Below, piece after piece: positions 26,759-34,692 of a DNA stretch of 64,000 nucleotides. Position numbers and translations under genes: made by a program. Each line of letters opens with the position of its first letter. Position 1 is the stretch's first letter. This stretch comes from Acidobacteriota bacterium (GTDB taxonomy: Bacteria; Acidobacteriota; Terriglobia; Acidiferrales; UBA7541): the NCBI GenBank assembly GCA_016201285.1, contig JACQDE010000085.1:17760-81759 (forward strand), in the 5' to 3' direction. The notes beneath the pieces are model-generated. The model saw nothing but the letters and a program-made list of their open reading frames with translations. It was not told where the DNA came from and did no database searches.

Positions 26759-26945
26759 GGATTGGAACTCTCGTTTTCAGGGAAGAAGGCTGTTCGAAGA
26801 CGGTGCGGCTTATCGCGGTCTGAAACACATGTGGCCGCCGCGGATGCCCATCTAGCCGGCTGCGCAACTTCCTCCTTCGGCGCGCGTTACGGATTCGGTA
26901 CAATGCCATGCCACAGACAGGGCATTGCGCACGCAAGAAGGAGAT

Positions 26946-27632
26946 ATGGGTGAAGATCAGAATACTGTCGCAGTAGTGGGCGGCACGGGAGATCAGGGCT
27001 TCGGCCTTGCTCTGCGATGGGCAAAGGCCGGGCGGCACGTGCTGATTGGCTCGCGTGTGCGCTCGCGTGCCGAGGATGCTGCCGCGAGAGTCAAGTCCGC
27101 GGTGGGAGTTTCCGCTCAAGTCGAAGGGATGGAAAACGTTGAAGCTGTTGCGCATGCCCCGCTGGTCATCCTGTCGGTTCCCTATGAAGCTCAAATCGCA
27201 ACCTTGAAGACGCTGCGCGAAGTGTGGCGCCCGGGGCAAATCCTCGTTGACCTTACCGTTCCGCTCGAGACTTCTGTGGGCGGCTCGCCTTCACGTTTGC
27301 TCGGAGTGTGGGCAGGCTCCGCGGCGGAGCAGGCCGCGCAGCACGTACCCGACAGCGTCGCAGTTGTCGGTGCATTCCACAATGTTAGCGCTCACTCGCT
27401 GCAGGAGATTGAGCATTCTGTCGAATGCGACGTCATCGTGTGCAGCGACAACGCAGACGCGCGCGGAAAGCTTCGTCCGTGGGTGGAGGCCATTCCCGGC
27501 TGCCAGTATGTGGATGGCGGAAAACTGGAGAACGCACGCATCGTGGAATCGCTCACCGCGCTGCTGATTGGGATGAATCGTCGCTACAAGGTGCCCGGCG
27601 CGGGTATCCGCGTGACGGGCCTTCAGCCCTGA
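26946..27632 (+). CDS. npdG: NADPH-dependent F420 reductase-like protein
   Basis: This 228-residue Rossmann protein has the dinucleotide loop VVGGTGDQGFGLALRWAKAG followed by IGSR, the arginine region that recognises the NADP phosphate in Fno/NpdG enzymes. These transfer hydride between NADPH and coenzyme F420. The start is decided by a strong AAGGAG seven bases before the ATG at 26946. It heads a run of F420 biosynthesis genes, which supports the assignment over other NADP reductases of the same fold. Confidence 0.85.
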   Translation: MGEDQNTVAVVGGTGDQGFGLALRWAKAGRHVLIGSRVRSRAEDAAARVKSAVGVSAQVEGMENVEAVAHAPLVILSVPYEAQIATLKTLREVWRPGQILVDLTVPLETSVGGSPSRLLGVWAGSAAEQAAQHVPDSVAVVGAFHNVSAHSLQEIEHSVECDVIVCSDNADARGKLRPWVEAIPGCQYVDGGKLENARIVESLTALLIGMNRRYKVPGAGIRVTGLQP

Positions 27633-27641
27633 CAGGGAACT

Positions 27642-28409
27642 ATGTTCGTCTCCCACCGCGCCCGCATTGAAATTATCGGCCTTCGAACTTTGCCGGAAGT
27701 GCGGCGGGGCGACGATCTGGCTCGGTTGGTGATCGCAGCCTGCGAGCAAGAAGGCGTGAAACTGCAGCGTGGCGACGTCATTGTCCTCGCGCAGAAGATT
27801 GTCTCCAAGGCCGAAGGGCGCATGTTGAATCTGCGCACGGTGGCGCCTTCGCCGCTGGCGCAAACCTGGGCGCGGGAACTGGGCGCCGATCCACGCTTCA
27901 TTGAAGTCGTGCTGCGCGAGTCGCGCCGGGTTGTCCGCATGAGCGAACGCGTCCTGCTTGCGGAAACGCGCCACGGCTTTGTTTGCGCAAATGCAGGGGT
28001 GGATCACTCAAACGTTCCAAAGTCAGGCTGGGTGAGCTGCCTGCCGCTGGACCCGGACGCCTCGGCGCAGCGATTGGTGCGCGCGATTCGGACGCGGCGG
28101 AAGATCGGCATCGCGGCGATTATTTGCGACACTTTTGGCCGTCCTTGGCGGATGGGTCTGACAAATGCAGCCATCGGCACGGCAGGTCTGCGCGTTCTCG
28201 ATGATTGGCGGGGCCGGCGCGACGCCCACGGACGTGTGTTGCGCGCAACTGTTCTTGCCGTGGCCGACGAATTGGCTGCGGCAGGGGGCCTGGCCATGGG
28301 GAAGAACGCACAGGTGCCCGCCGTGATCATCCGCGGGTATCGCTTTCGCGCGGGGAAGGACTCCGCGCAGAAGCTGATTCGCCCTGCGGCGGAAGATTTG
28401 TTTCGATAG
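27642..28409 (+). CDS. cofE: F420-0:gamma-glutamyl ligase
   Basis: CofE adds gamma-linked glutamates to F420-0 using GTP. The 255-residue product matches the length of the stand-alone archaeal-type CofE domain, without the C-terminal nitroreductase domain found in mycobacterial FbiB. Visible segments are GDDLARLVIAACEQEG, GDVIVLAQKIVSKAEGR, and ICDTFGRPWRMGLTNAAIG. It is nine bases after npdG and 45 bases before cofD. Confidence 0.9.
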   Translation: MFVSHRARIEIIGLRTLPEVRRGDDLARLVIAACEQEGVKLQRGDVIVLAQKIVSKAEGRMLNLRTVAPSPLAQTWARELGADPRFIEVVLRESRRVVRMSERVLLAETRHGFVCANAGVDHSNVPKSGWVSCLPLDPDASAQRLVRAIRTRRKIGIAAIICDTFGRPWRMGLTNAAIGTAGLRVLDDWRGRRDAHGRVLRATVLAVADELAAAGGLAMGKNAQVPAVIIRGYRFRAGKDSAQKLIRPAAEDLFR

Positions 28410-28454
28410 TCCACGGCGGGAACGGATCGCGCTACGAAGGAACGAATCAATCGA

Positions 28455-29408
28455 ATGGAAATCGTGGCACTCGCAGGTGGAGTTGGCGCGTCGAAGCTTC
28501 TGCTCGGCTTTTCGCGCGAGATGGATCCGCGCGCGCTGACCGTCATTGTGAATACCGGCGATGATCTTGTCCTGCACGGCCTGGCCATTTCGCCCGATCT
28601 TGACATTGTGACGTACACGCTCGCGGGCGCTGTGAACCCGAAGGCTGGCTGGGGCTTGCGCAGCGACACCTTCACAGCTCTGGAGATTCTTCGCCGGTAC
28701 GGCCGCGAGCACTGGTTCAATCTGGGAGATCGCGACTTGGCCACGCACATCCATCGCACGGCGCTCCTGCGCTCGGGCTCGACGCTGAGCGAGGCCACTG
28801 ACGCCATCCGCCGCGCCTGGGGCGTCGCGGCACGCATTTTGCCGATGAGCGATCGGCCCGTCCCAACGCTCATTCGCACCGAAATTGGCACCATTCATTT
28901 TCAGGAGTATCTGGTGAAGCACCGCACTGAACTCACGGTGGAGGAAATCATCTTTGACGGGGTCGAAGAGGCTCGGCCAGCCCCTGGTGTGCTGGAAGCG
29001 ATTGCATCCGCGGCAGGCATCGTTGTGTGCCCCAGCAATCCGCTTATCAGCATCGGGCCGATCCTGGCGCTGCCCGGCGTGCGCGAGGCTCTCCGCAATC
29101 GCCGCGAACGGGTCGTGGCGGTCTGCCCAATCGTCGGCGGCAAATCGCTCAAGGGCCCGTCAGACAAAATGCTGAAGCAACTAAGGTACGACGTTACCGC
29201 GCTGGGGGTGGCCAGGCTTTATAGCGATGTTGTCGGCACGTTCATTATTGATGTGCAGGACGCCGCGCAGCAGCAGTCCATCGAAGCGCTCGGGATACAG
29301 GTGGTGGTGCGCGCTACGACGATGCGCACACCGGCGGACAAGGAACGTCTGGCTCGCGCCGTTCTCGGCGCGCTGCACCAGCGTGCGCAGGCGGGGGCAG
29401 CCAGTTAG
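28455..29408 (+). CDS. cofD: 2-phospho-L-lactate (or phosphoenolpyruvate) transferase for F420
   Basis: CofD joins the activated phospholactate/PEP guanylyl compound to FO, giving F420-0. The 317-residue sequence begins with the diagnostic LAGGVGASKLLLGF and later has NTGDDLVLHGLAISPDLD and a central CPSNPLISIGPILALPG. All are strong family hallmarks. It lies between cofE and cofC in one transcript. Confidence 0.92.
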   Translation: MEIVALAGGVGASKLLLGFSREMDPRALTVIVNTGDDLVLHGLAISPDLDIVTYTLAGAVNPKAGWGLRSDTFTALEILRRYGREHWFNLGDRDLATHIHRTALLRSGSTLSEATDAIRRAWGVAARILPMSDRPVPTLIRTEIGTIHFQEYLVKHRTELTVEEIIFDGVEEARPAPGVLEAIASAAGIVVCPSNPLISIGPILALPGVREALRNRRERVVAVCPIVGGKSLKGPSDKMLKQLRYDVTALGVARLYSDVVGTFIIDVQDAAQQQSIEALGIQVVVRATTMRTPADKERLARAVLGALHQRAQAGAAS

Positions 29409-29413
29409 TTTCC

Positions 29414-30112
29414 ATGCGTGCCGTGCTCATTCCTGTCAAAAATCTCTCCCGCGCGAAACAACGCCTCGCTCCGCTTCTTTCTCAGGCGGACCGCACCGCC
29501 CTGGCTATGGCGATGATGGAAGACGTCTTCTCCGCAGTGGCGTGCGTGCGCGGGCTTGACGCAGTGTTCGTCGTCAGCAATCATGGCCCTGCTCTCGAGC
29601 GGGCGCGGAGTTTGGGATGGGAAGTCATTCGGGAACGCCGGCAGGTTTCGGAGAGCGTGTCTGTGGATCGCGCGTCGCACTACTGCGCCGCGCGAGGCGT
29701 CCGCGCCCTGCTGCGGCTGCCGATTGATATTCCGCTGCTACAATCCTCGGATGTGGAAGATGTTCTGGCAGCGGCGGGACCCGACCCCGCGAGCGTGTTG
29801 GTTCCTTCGCGTGATGGCACGGGGACGAACGCTTTGTTACGCACGCCACCCGCTCTCTTCCGTTCGCACTTCGGACAGGATAGTTTGCGGAAGCATCTCG
29901 CCGAGGCAGCGGGGAAAGGAGCTCTGGCCTGCGTGATTCGCAACGCGCGGATCGAGCTGGACGTGGACGACGCGGAAGACTTGCGCGCGCTCGCCGCGTG
30001 GAGAGACCTTGGTGGCGCGACAGGATGCTGGCTGCGCCGCGCAGGCTTCTTAACGAGGGCGATGAGGGCAGGAAGTGCTGGTGAGCAGCAGTCTTGGGGA
30101 AAACAGGGATGA
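29414..30112 (+). CDS. cofC: Phospholactate/PEP guanylyltransferase
   Basis: CofC activates 2-phospholactate or PEP with GTP for CofD. The 232-residue protein opens RAVLIPVKNLSRAKQRLAPL and contains LRLPIDIPLL and SRDGTGTNALLRTPP, all typical. Its C-terminal about 30 residues (Arg/Gly-rich) extend beyond the usual end. The stop overlaps the ATG of the CoA-transferase gene (ATGA). FO synthase genes (cofG/cofH or fbiC) are not in this window. Confidence 0.88.
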   Translation: MRAVLIPVKNLSRAKQRLAPLLSQADRTALAMAMMEDVFSAVACVRGLDAVFVVSNHGPALERARSLGWEVIRERRQVSESVSVDRASHYCAARGVRALLRLPIDIPLLQSSDVEDVLAAAGPDPASVLVPSRDGTGTNALLRTPPALFRSHFGQDSLRKHLAEAAGKGALACVIRNARIELDVDDAEDLRALAAWRDLGGATGCWLRRAGFLTRAMRAGSAGEQQSWGKQG

Positions 30113-30774
30113 AGAACAAGATCTATGCAGGCGGGGACGAAGTTGTAGCCGACGTACCCGATGGCGCTTCGATCATGTTCGGCGGTTTCGGTGGCGCCGG
30201 TTTTCCGAACAACCTGATCCGGGCGCTGGCTCGCAGGGGCACGCGAAACATTACGGCTATCAGCAATAACTGCGGGTCGGGCGATAACGAGCTCGGGATA
30301 CTTTTCAAGAATAAACAGATCCGCAAGGCGCATGCGTCGTTTCCCGGGCCCACCGCGAATCACTTTCAGGATTGTTATGGGGCCGGCGAAATTGAGCTGG
30401 AGCTCATGGCGCAGGGCATCCTCTGCGAGAGGCTGCGCGCGCAAGCCGCCGGCATCCCCGCGTTTTACACGACTGTTGGCGTGGGCACTGAAGTCGCGAA
30501 AGGCAAGGAAGAACGCGTCGTGCGCGGGAAGAGGTGCATCTTGGAAAGCGCATTGGGAGCCGACTACGCTTTCATCAAGGCTTGGAAGGCCGACCGGATC
30601 GGCAACCTGATCTACCGCAAGGCCGCCCGCAATTTCAATCCACTGATGGCCGCCGCCGCGGAGACAACTATCGTCGAAGTGGATGAAATCGTCGAGGTGG
30701 GTGCGCTCGATCCCGAAGTCATCATCACGCCTTCGATTTTCGTGGACCGGATTGTCCAGGTGCCAGGGAGATAG
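30109..30774 (+). CDS. scoA: 3-oxoacid CoA-transferase subunit A
   Basis: Family I CoA-transferase alpha subunit, 221 residues, transferring CoA between succinyl-CoA or acetyl-CoA and a 3-oxoacid. Diagnostic stretches are IMFGGFGGAGFPNNLI, ISNNCGSGDNELG and FYTTVGVGTEVAKGKE. The ATG at 30109 overlaps cofC by four bases, while subunit B follows one base after the stop. The substrate (acetoacetate, 3-oxoadipate or other) cannot be fixed from sequence. Confidence 0.9.
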   Translation: MKNKIYAGGDEVVADVPDGASIMFGGFGGAGFPNNLIRALARRGTRNITAISNNCGSGDNELGILFKNKQIRKAHASFPGPTANHFQDCYGAGEIELELMAQGILCERLRAQAAGIPAFYTTVGVGTEVAKGKEERVVRGKRCILESALGADYAFIKAWKADRIGNLIYRKAARNFNPLMAAAAETTIVEVDEIVEVGALDPEVIITPSIFVDRIVQVPGR

Positions 30775-30775
30775 C

Positions 30776-31459
30776 ATGTCGAAACAGCGATTGACTCGCG
30801 AACAGATCGCCGAGCGCGCCGCCCAGGAGCTGCCTGATGGTGGGTGCGTAAACCTCGGTTTCGGAATCCCGAATCTCATGTCGAACTATGTTCCCGCGGG
30901 GAAGACGATCTACTTCCACAGTGAGAATGGGATTCTTGGTATGGGGCCGCGGGCCAAGCCGGGCGAAGAGGACTTCGACCTGGTGGATGCGATGAAGGTG
31001 CCGGTCACGGTGATTCCCGGAGCGGCGTTCTTCAATCAGGCCGAGGCACATATGATGACCCGAGGCGGGCATCTTGACGTAGCGGTCCTGGGTGCCTTCC
31101 AGGTTTCGGAAAAAGGAGACATCGCCAACTGGAAAGTGCCGGGCACGAAAGGCTCCGGGGGGATCGGCGGAGCGATGGATATCGCCGTCGGCGCGCGACG
31201 CCTGATCGTCTGCATGGAGCACAACGCCAGGGATGGCGCGCCCAAGGTGGTGCGGCAGTGTACTTATCCGCTAACCGCGATTGAGTGCGTGAAAGCGATC
31301 ATCACAGACCTGGCCGTCATCGACATCACAGCGGAGGGGCTTCTGCTGCGCGAGGTGGCGCCGGGATTCACGCCAGCCGAGGTTCAGCGCTTCACGGAGC
31401 CCAGGCTGATTGTTTCGGAAAATGTTCCGGAGATGAGACTGGCCGCAGGAGGCATGTAG
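30776..31459 (+). CDS. scoB: 3-oxoacid CoA-transferase subunit B
   Basis: Beta subunit of 227 residues carrying the catalytic Glu in HSENGILGMG (around residue 45) and the signatures GFGIPNLMSNYVP and GGHLDVAVLGAFQVSEKG. It pairs with the preceding subunit to form an active heterotetramer. Its stop is eight bases from the stop of the convergent flavoprotein gene, with no clear terminator between. Confidence 0.91.
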   Translation: MSKQRLTREQIAERAAQELPDGGCVNLGFGIPNLMSNYVPAGKTIYFHSENGILGMGPRAKPGEEDFDLVDAMKVPVTVIPGAAFFNQAEAHMMTRGGHLDVAVLGAFQVSEKGDIANWKVPGTKGSGGIGGAMDIAVGARRLIVCMEHNARDGAPKVVRQCTYPLTAIECVKAIITDLAVIDITAEGLLLREVAPGFTPAEVQRFTEPRLIVSENVPEMRLAAGGM

Positions 31460-31467
31460 CAGGGCGG

Positions 31468-32904
31468 TTAGAGCGTGATTGCTTTTTCGACGATTTCGAT
31501 CCCGGTCTTGCGAAGGAATTCTTCCGGGGATTCGCCGCCGACCATGACAAAGGTGTAGTCGTTTGGTATCTCCTGCCGGCGGGCGTCGAGTTCGAGCGTC
31601 ACGGAGTCCGGGCGGATGTCGAGCACGTGTGATTTCTTCAGGATTTCGATTCTGCCCTCTTTTTCGGCTTCCTCCAGATGCTGGCGGTTGCGTTCACGGG
31701 CGCGCTGGAAATTGTCCCCGCGGTAGGAAAGCGCTACGCGATTCCTTCCGGAGCGGCTGAGCGCCAGAGCAGCTTCGATCGCGGAGTCCCCGCCGCCGAC
31801 GATCAGCACGCTCTTGTTCTCATACGTCTCCGCCTCGATCAGTCGATAGGATACTTTCGCCAGGTCTTCGCCCGGGACGCTCAGGCGGCGGGGCGTTCCG
31901 CGCCGCCCCATCGCCAGAATGACGTAACGCGCGTGATGTTGGGCGCGAGATGTGTCCACGTGAAATCCTGTGCTGTTGCGGTGGACGCGCTCGACGCGCT
32001 CGTTCGTGCGTACTTGTACGCCGGTGTTTTGCAGGATCGTCTCCCACACGGAGAGCAACGCTTCCTTTGTGCCGTCGCCGATGTAGAGTGAGCCATAGAG
32101 CGGCATTTCGATTGGCTCCGCCATCAGGAACTTCTGCCGCGGGTACTGCCGGATGGTGGAGGCGATCTCGCCTTGCTCGAGGGTGACGTAACGCATGCCG
32201 TACTGCTGTGCCGCAAGTGAAGCGCTCAGCCCGGCCGGCCCGGAACCGACGATGGCCACGTCGAAAAGATCCTCCGCCCCACTGGTTTCTTGCTGCAGCC
32301 GCTGCTTCAAATGATCAATGACCAGCTTGCCCTCGTTGATTGCGCTCTTGATCAGTCCCATGCCCGCCAGCTCACCGACAATGAAGATGCCCGGCACATT
32401 CGTTTCGAAGTTTTCCTTGACGTGGGGCACGCGCAGGGTTTGCAGCACGCCGTTGCTGGACATGGCGATGGCCTGGGTGGGGCAAACTTCGGCGCACTTC
32501 GCGTGACTGGTGCATCGGTCCGGATGAGCCAGGATTGCCTTGTGATTGATCAGTTCCAGCGTGCCTGCCTCCGGGCATGCCTGCACACAGCTTCCGCATC
32601 CGATGCAAAGGGACGCATTGATCACCGGTTTTGGTTTGCCGGCCGCTGCGCTGCCGGAACGTACCTCGGCAGTATGCACCTTCCACATGGCCAGCGCGGC
32701 GCCGCAGTACGCGCAAAAGGCCGAGCCTTTCGCAATCGACTTGCGGCAACGGGGGCAGGGAACAAGGCTAGGGGGAGAGGCTGCTGCAGCCTGAGGCGCA
32801 TGCCTGGCACCCGGCTTCTGGCTTGCCGTCAGCTTTTTCAGATAGCCGCGCACAAACAGAAAGGTGACCAGTGCGGCGAAAAGGAATGAAACAAATGTTT
32901 CCAC
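31468..32904 (-). CDS. Membrane-anchored zinc-ribbon / ferredoxin / FAD-NAD(P) oxidoreductase
   Basis: This 478-residue composite protein has an N-terminal membrane helix (residues 4-19), a zinc ribbon (Cys50, 53, 64, 67), and a ferredoxin-like domain. In that domain one cluster motif is complete (Cys100, 103, 106, 110), but the second has His134 where a Cys is expected (Cys131, His134, Cys137, Cys141). A TrxR-like FAD domain (VAIVGSGPAGLSASLAAQQ near 217) and an NAD(P) domain (VLIVGGGDSAIEAALAL) follow. It probably moves electrons between NAD(P)H or ferredoxin and the membrane protein encoded just upstream. It is the last gene of the leftward multiheme operon. The GTG start at 32904 lacks a strong ribosome site, so the start is uncertain. 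Confidence 0.75.
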   Translation of the reverse strand: METFVSFLFAALVTFLFVRGYLKKLTASQKPGARHAPQAAAASPPSLVPCPRCRKSIAKGSAFCAYCGAALAMWKVHTAEVRSGSAAAGKPKPVINASLCIGCGSCVQACPEAGTLELINHKAILAHPDRCTSHAKCAEVCPTQAIAMSSNGVLQTLRVPHVKENFETNVPGIFIVGELAGMGLIKSAINEGKLVIDHLKQRLQQETSGAEDLFDVAIVGSGPAGLSASLAAQQYGMRYVTLEQGEIASTIRQYPRQKFLMAEPIEMPLYGSLYIGDGTKEALLSVWETILQNTGVQVRTNERVERVHRNSTGFHVDTSRAQHHARYVILAMGRRGTPRRLSVPGEDLAKVSYRLIEAETYENKSVLIVGGGDSAIEAALALSRSGRNRVALSYRGDNFQRARERNRQHLEEAEKEGRIEILKKSHVLDIRPDSVTLELDARRQEIPNDYTFVMVGGESPEEFLRKTGIEIVEKAITL

Positions 32905-32916
32905 GCCCCCGCAACC

Positions 32917-33852
32917 TCACAACAATCCGAAGAGCATCACGACGATAACATGGACCGTGGCAAGCACGGCAAAGGAATAACTGAACGGCCGGTGTACGAC
33001 GTGCCAGAGTTGGAACACCTGCTGCGCCCGCGAAAGGAAAAGAATCCGCTTTGCGAGTGAAGCCTTGCGCCGGGCGATCTCCACGACGTTTTCCAGTTCC
33101 GCGTTTCCGGCCGGCAGGAAGCCGCCGAGCGTGGTCAACGTGCCGCGTGCATCCATCGCTCTCCGCCGAAGCGCCGCGACATGGAATGGCCGCACGGAGT
33201 CAATACCGACCATGCAGCCAAGAGCAAGGAAAAGCGGCATATGCTGCACCTGCTCTGGCGTTGGAAACCGAAAGAGCATTGAAAGCTCGGCTTTGGAGAA
33301 CAGCCGCTGTGCTTCGAGTGCCTTCGCCAACTGCTCCTGCATCTCCCGGGCTTCATGAAGCGAAAGCTCGGCCGCAGTCAGGTTGCGAGGAATTTGCGTG
33401 TACAGATATCGGCCTACGATTCCGCTCAGTCCCACCGCCATCATGATCCAGAAGGCCACACCGACAAGTCCATTAAACTTAAACGAAGAATGCAGCGCGA
33501 TCACCAGAGGAGCCGCGGAGCCCAATAGGACGTGGACGTCCAGCCAATGCCGCGAACTGCCCTGCTTGCCCAGCCATGCCCAGCGCTTGCGGAGCGGATA
33601 GAGAAACAATCCGAGAAAAAGGAAAAAACCGACAATGCCCAGAGGCAGCCCAATCCTGCCGCCCGGCTTGAGCAGTTTGTGCTTCGGGGAATGCGGCCGG
33701 TCGATCTTGTCCAGGGTGTAGTAGTCCAGTCCATAGGCGGCGACAGACACCAACAGCGTGGTCGCCAGCAGAATAAAAGCTGCCATTCGGAACTGATGTG
33801 TCCCGCGGCCGTTGGGTGCGCTGGCGAAAAAGGGCCGGACTGTCGCCTGCAT
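32917..33852 (-). CDS. Integral membrane protein with b-heme-like histidines
   Basis: This 311-residue membrane protein has five or six hydrophobic helices. Paired histidines in WLDVHVLLGSAAPLVIALH and in the last helix region (LWHVVHRPFSYSF, then VHVIVVML) have the layout of a diheme cytochrome b or ferric-reductase-like core. A soluble helical segment rich in Glu/Arg lies between residues about 165 and 255. The ATG at 33852 is two bases after the upstream stop; a GTG at 33858 would overlap it. The position between periplasmic/outer-membrane components and a cytoplasm-facing flavoprotein suggests a transmembrane electron relay; this is inference from context, not from a named family. Confidence 0.7.
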   Translation of the reverse strand: MQATVRPFFASAPNGRGTHQFRMAAFILLATTLLVSVAAYGLDYYTLDKIDRPHSPKHKLLKPGGRIGLPLGIVGFFLFLGLFLYPLRKRWAWLGKQGSSRHWLDVHVLLGSAAPLVIALHSSFKFNGLVGVAFWIMMAVGLSGIVGRYLYTQIPRNLTAAELSLHEAREMQEQLAKALEAQRLFSKAELSMLFRFPTPEQVQHMPLFLALGCMVGIDSVRPFHVAALRRRAMDARGTLTTLGGFLPAGNAELENVVEIARRKASLAKRILFLSRAQQVFQLWHVVHRPFSYSFAVLATVHVIVVMLFGLL

Positions 33853-33854
33853 GC

Positions 33855-34676
33855 TCACGGTTGGCCTTGGACGGAGCTTGTCGCGGAAACCGAGAAGAGT
33901 TTGTAGTCCGTAAAACGGTGGATATTCCGCCAGTGTTGGCGCGGCGTCTCGACGTCGATCGTGGCACTGCTCGGCAGCCAATAATGTTGTGCACCCTTTG
34001 TAAATGCGAAAGAGACGTAACGGATCTCGCCGGACAATGTCCGCAAGCCGATATCCTCCATGCCTGATGGGATCCCCACTTGGAGCTTTGCTACAGCGCC
34101 AGTCTCTTCGTCGATCCAGGCGGTTCCTTCGAGATCAAGCGGGTATTCGCGGCCGCGGAGCAGAAGCACAGCGGGGGAACGCGCACCAGGGACGTGCCGG
34201 AAATGGATTCGTGCGTGACGCTTGCCTTCAAGAACGTCGTCTTCGAGAAGCGTGAATTCAAAACTCGCCTGATAGACAGGATGAAATACGAGCAACATGG
34301 TAGAAAACCCGTTCGTGATCATCAGCGGCCGATTGCCGTTGTGACCAACGGCGTTGAGGGCGAGTCGCGACTCCTCCAAAAGAAGTTCGCCGCCGCCGGC
34401 TTGCAACATCAGCAAATAATCATAAGCGGACTCTTCCTTCTGCTCCACCTGCCCGTTTTTTCCGAGCTTGGCTTGGAGAACCCGCTCGGTACACTTCACG
34501 TCTGAAAACTGCTCTACAAATGCGCTGGCATGCCGCGCCGTGCGCTCAAGGATGCGCTCCAGAGGCGTGGGTTCTGCCGCTCGCAGAATGGGCACCGACA
34601 GCAGGCAGAAAAAAGCAGCATGAGCCAGCGACCGGGCCCATGTGGCATGCATCCGGAATGTGCTTTTGAGCTTCAT
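33855..34676 (-). CDS. Secreted LolA/outer-membrane-lipoprotein-sorting-like protein
   Basis: This 273-residue protein has an N-terminal signal peptide (AHAAFFCLLSVPILRAAEP) and a mature part rich in beta-strands of the type seen in LolA-like proteins (FEFTLLEDDVLEGKRHARIHF, given here as FEFTLLEDDVLEGK and HARIHFRHVPG; AWIDEETGAVAKLQVG). The ATG at 34676 is fixed by GGAGG seven bases upstream. It is flanked by the beta-barrel gene and the membrane cytochrome-like gene. It could assist assembly of the barrel or cytochromes; the role is unknown. Confidence 0.6.
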   Translation of the reverse strand: MKLKSTFRMHATWARSLAHAAFFCLLSVPILRAAEPTPLERILERTARHASAFVEQFSDVKCTERVLQAKLGKNGQVEQKEESAYDYLLMLQAGGGELLLEESRLALNAVGHNGNRPLMITNGFSTMLLVFHPVYQASFEFTLLEDDVLEGKRHARIHFRHVPGARSPAVLLLRGREYPLDLEGTAWIDEETGAVAKLQVGIPSGMEDIGLRTLSGEIRYVSFAFTKGAQHYWLPSSATIDVETPRQHWRNIHRFTDYKLFSVSATSSVQGQP

Positions 34677-34692
34677 CGCTTTTCCTCCGCGC

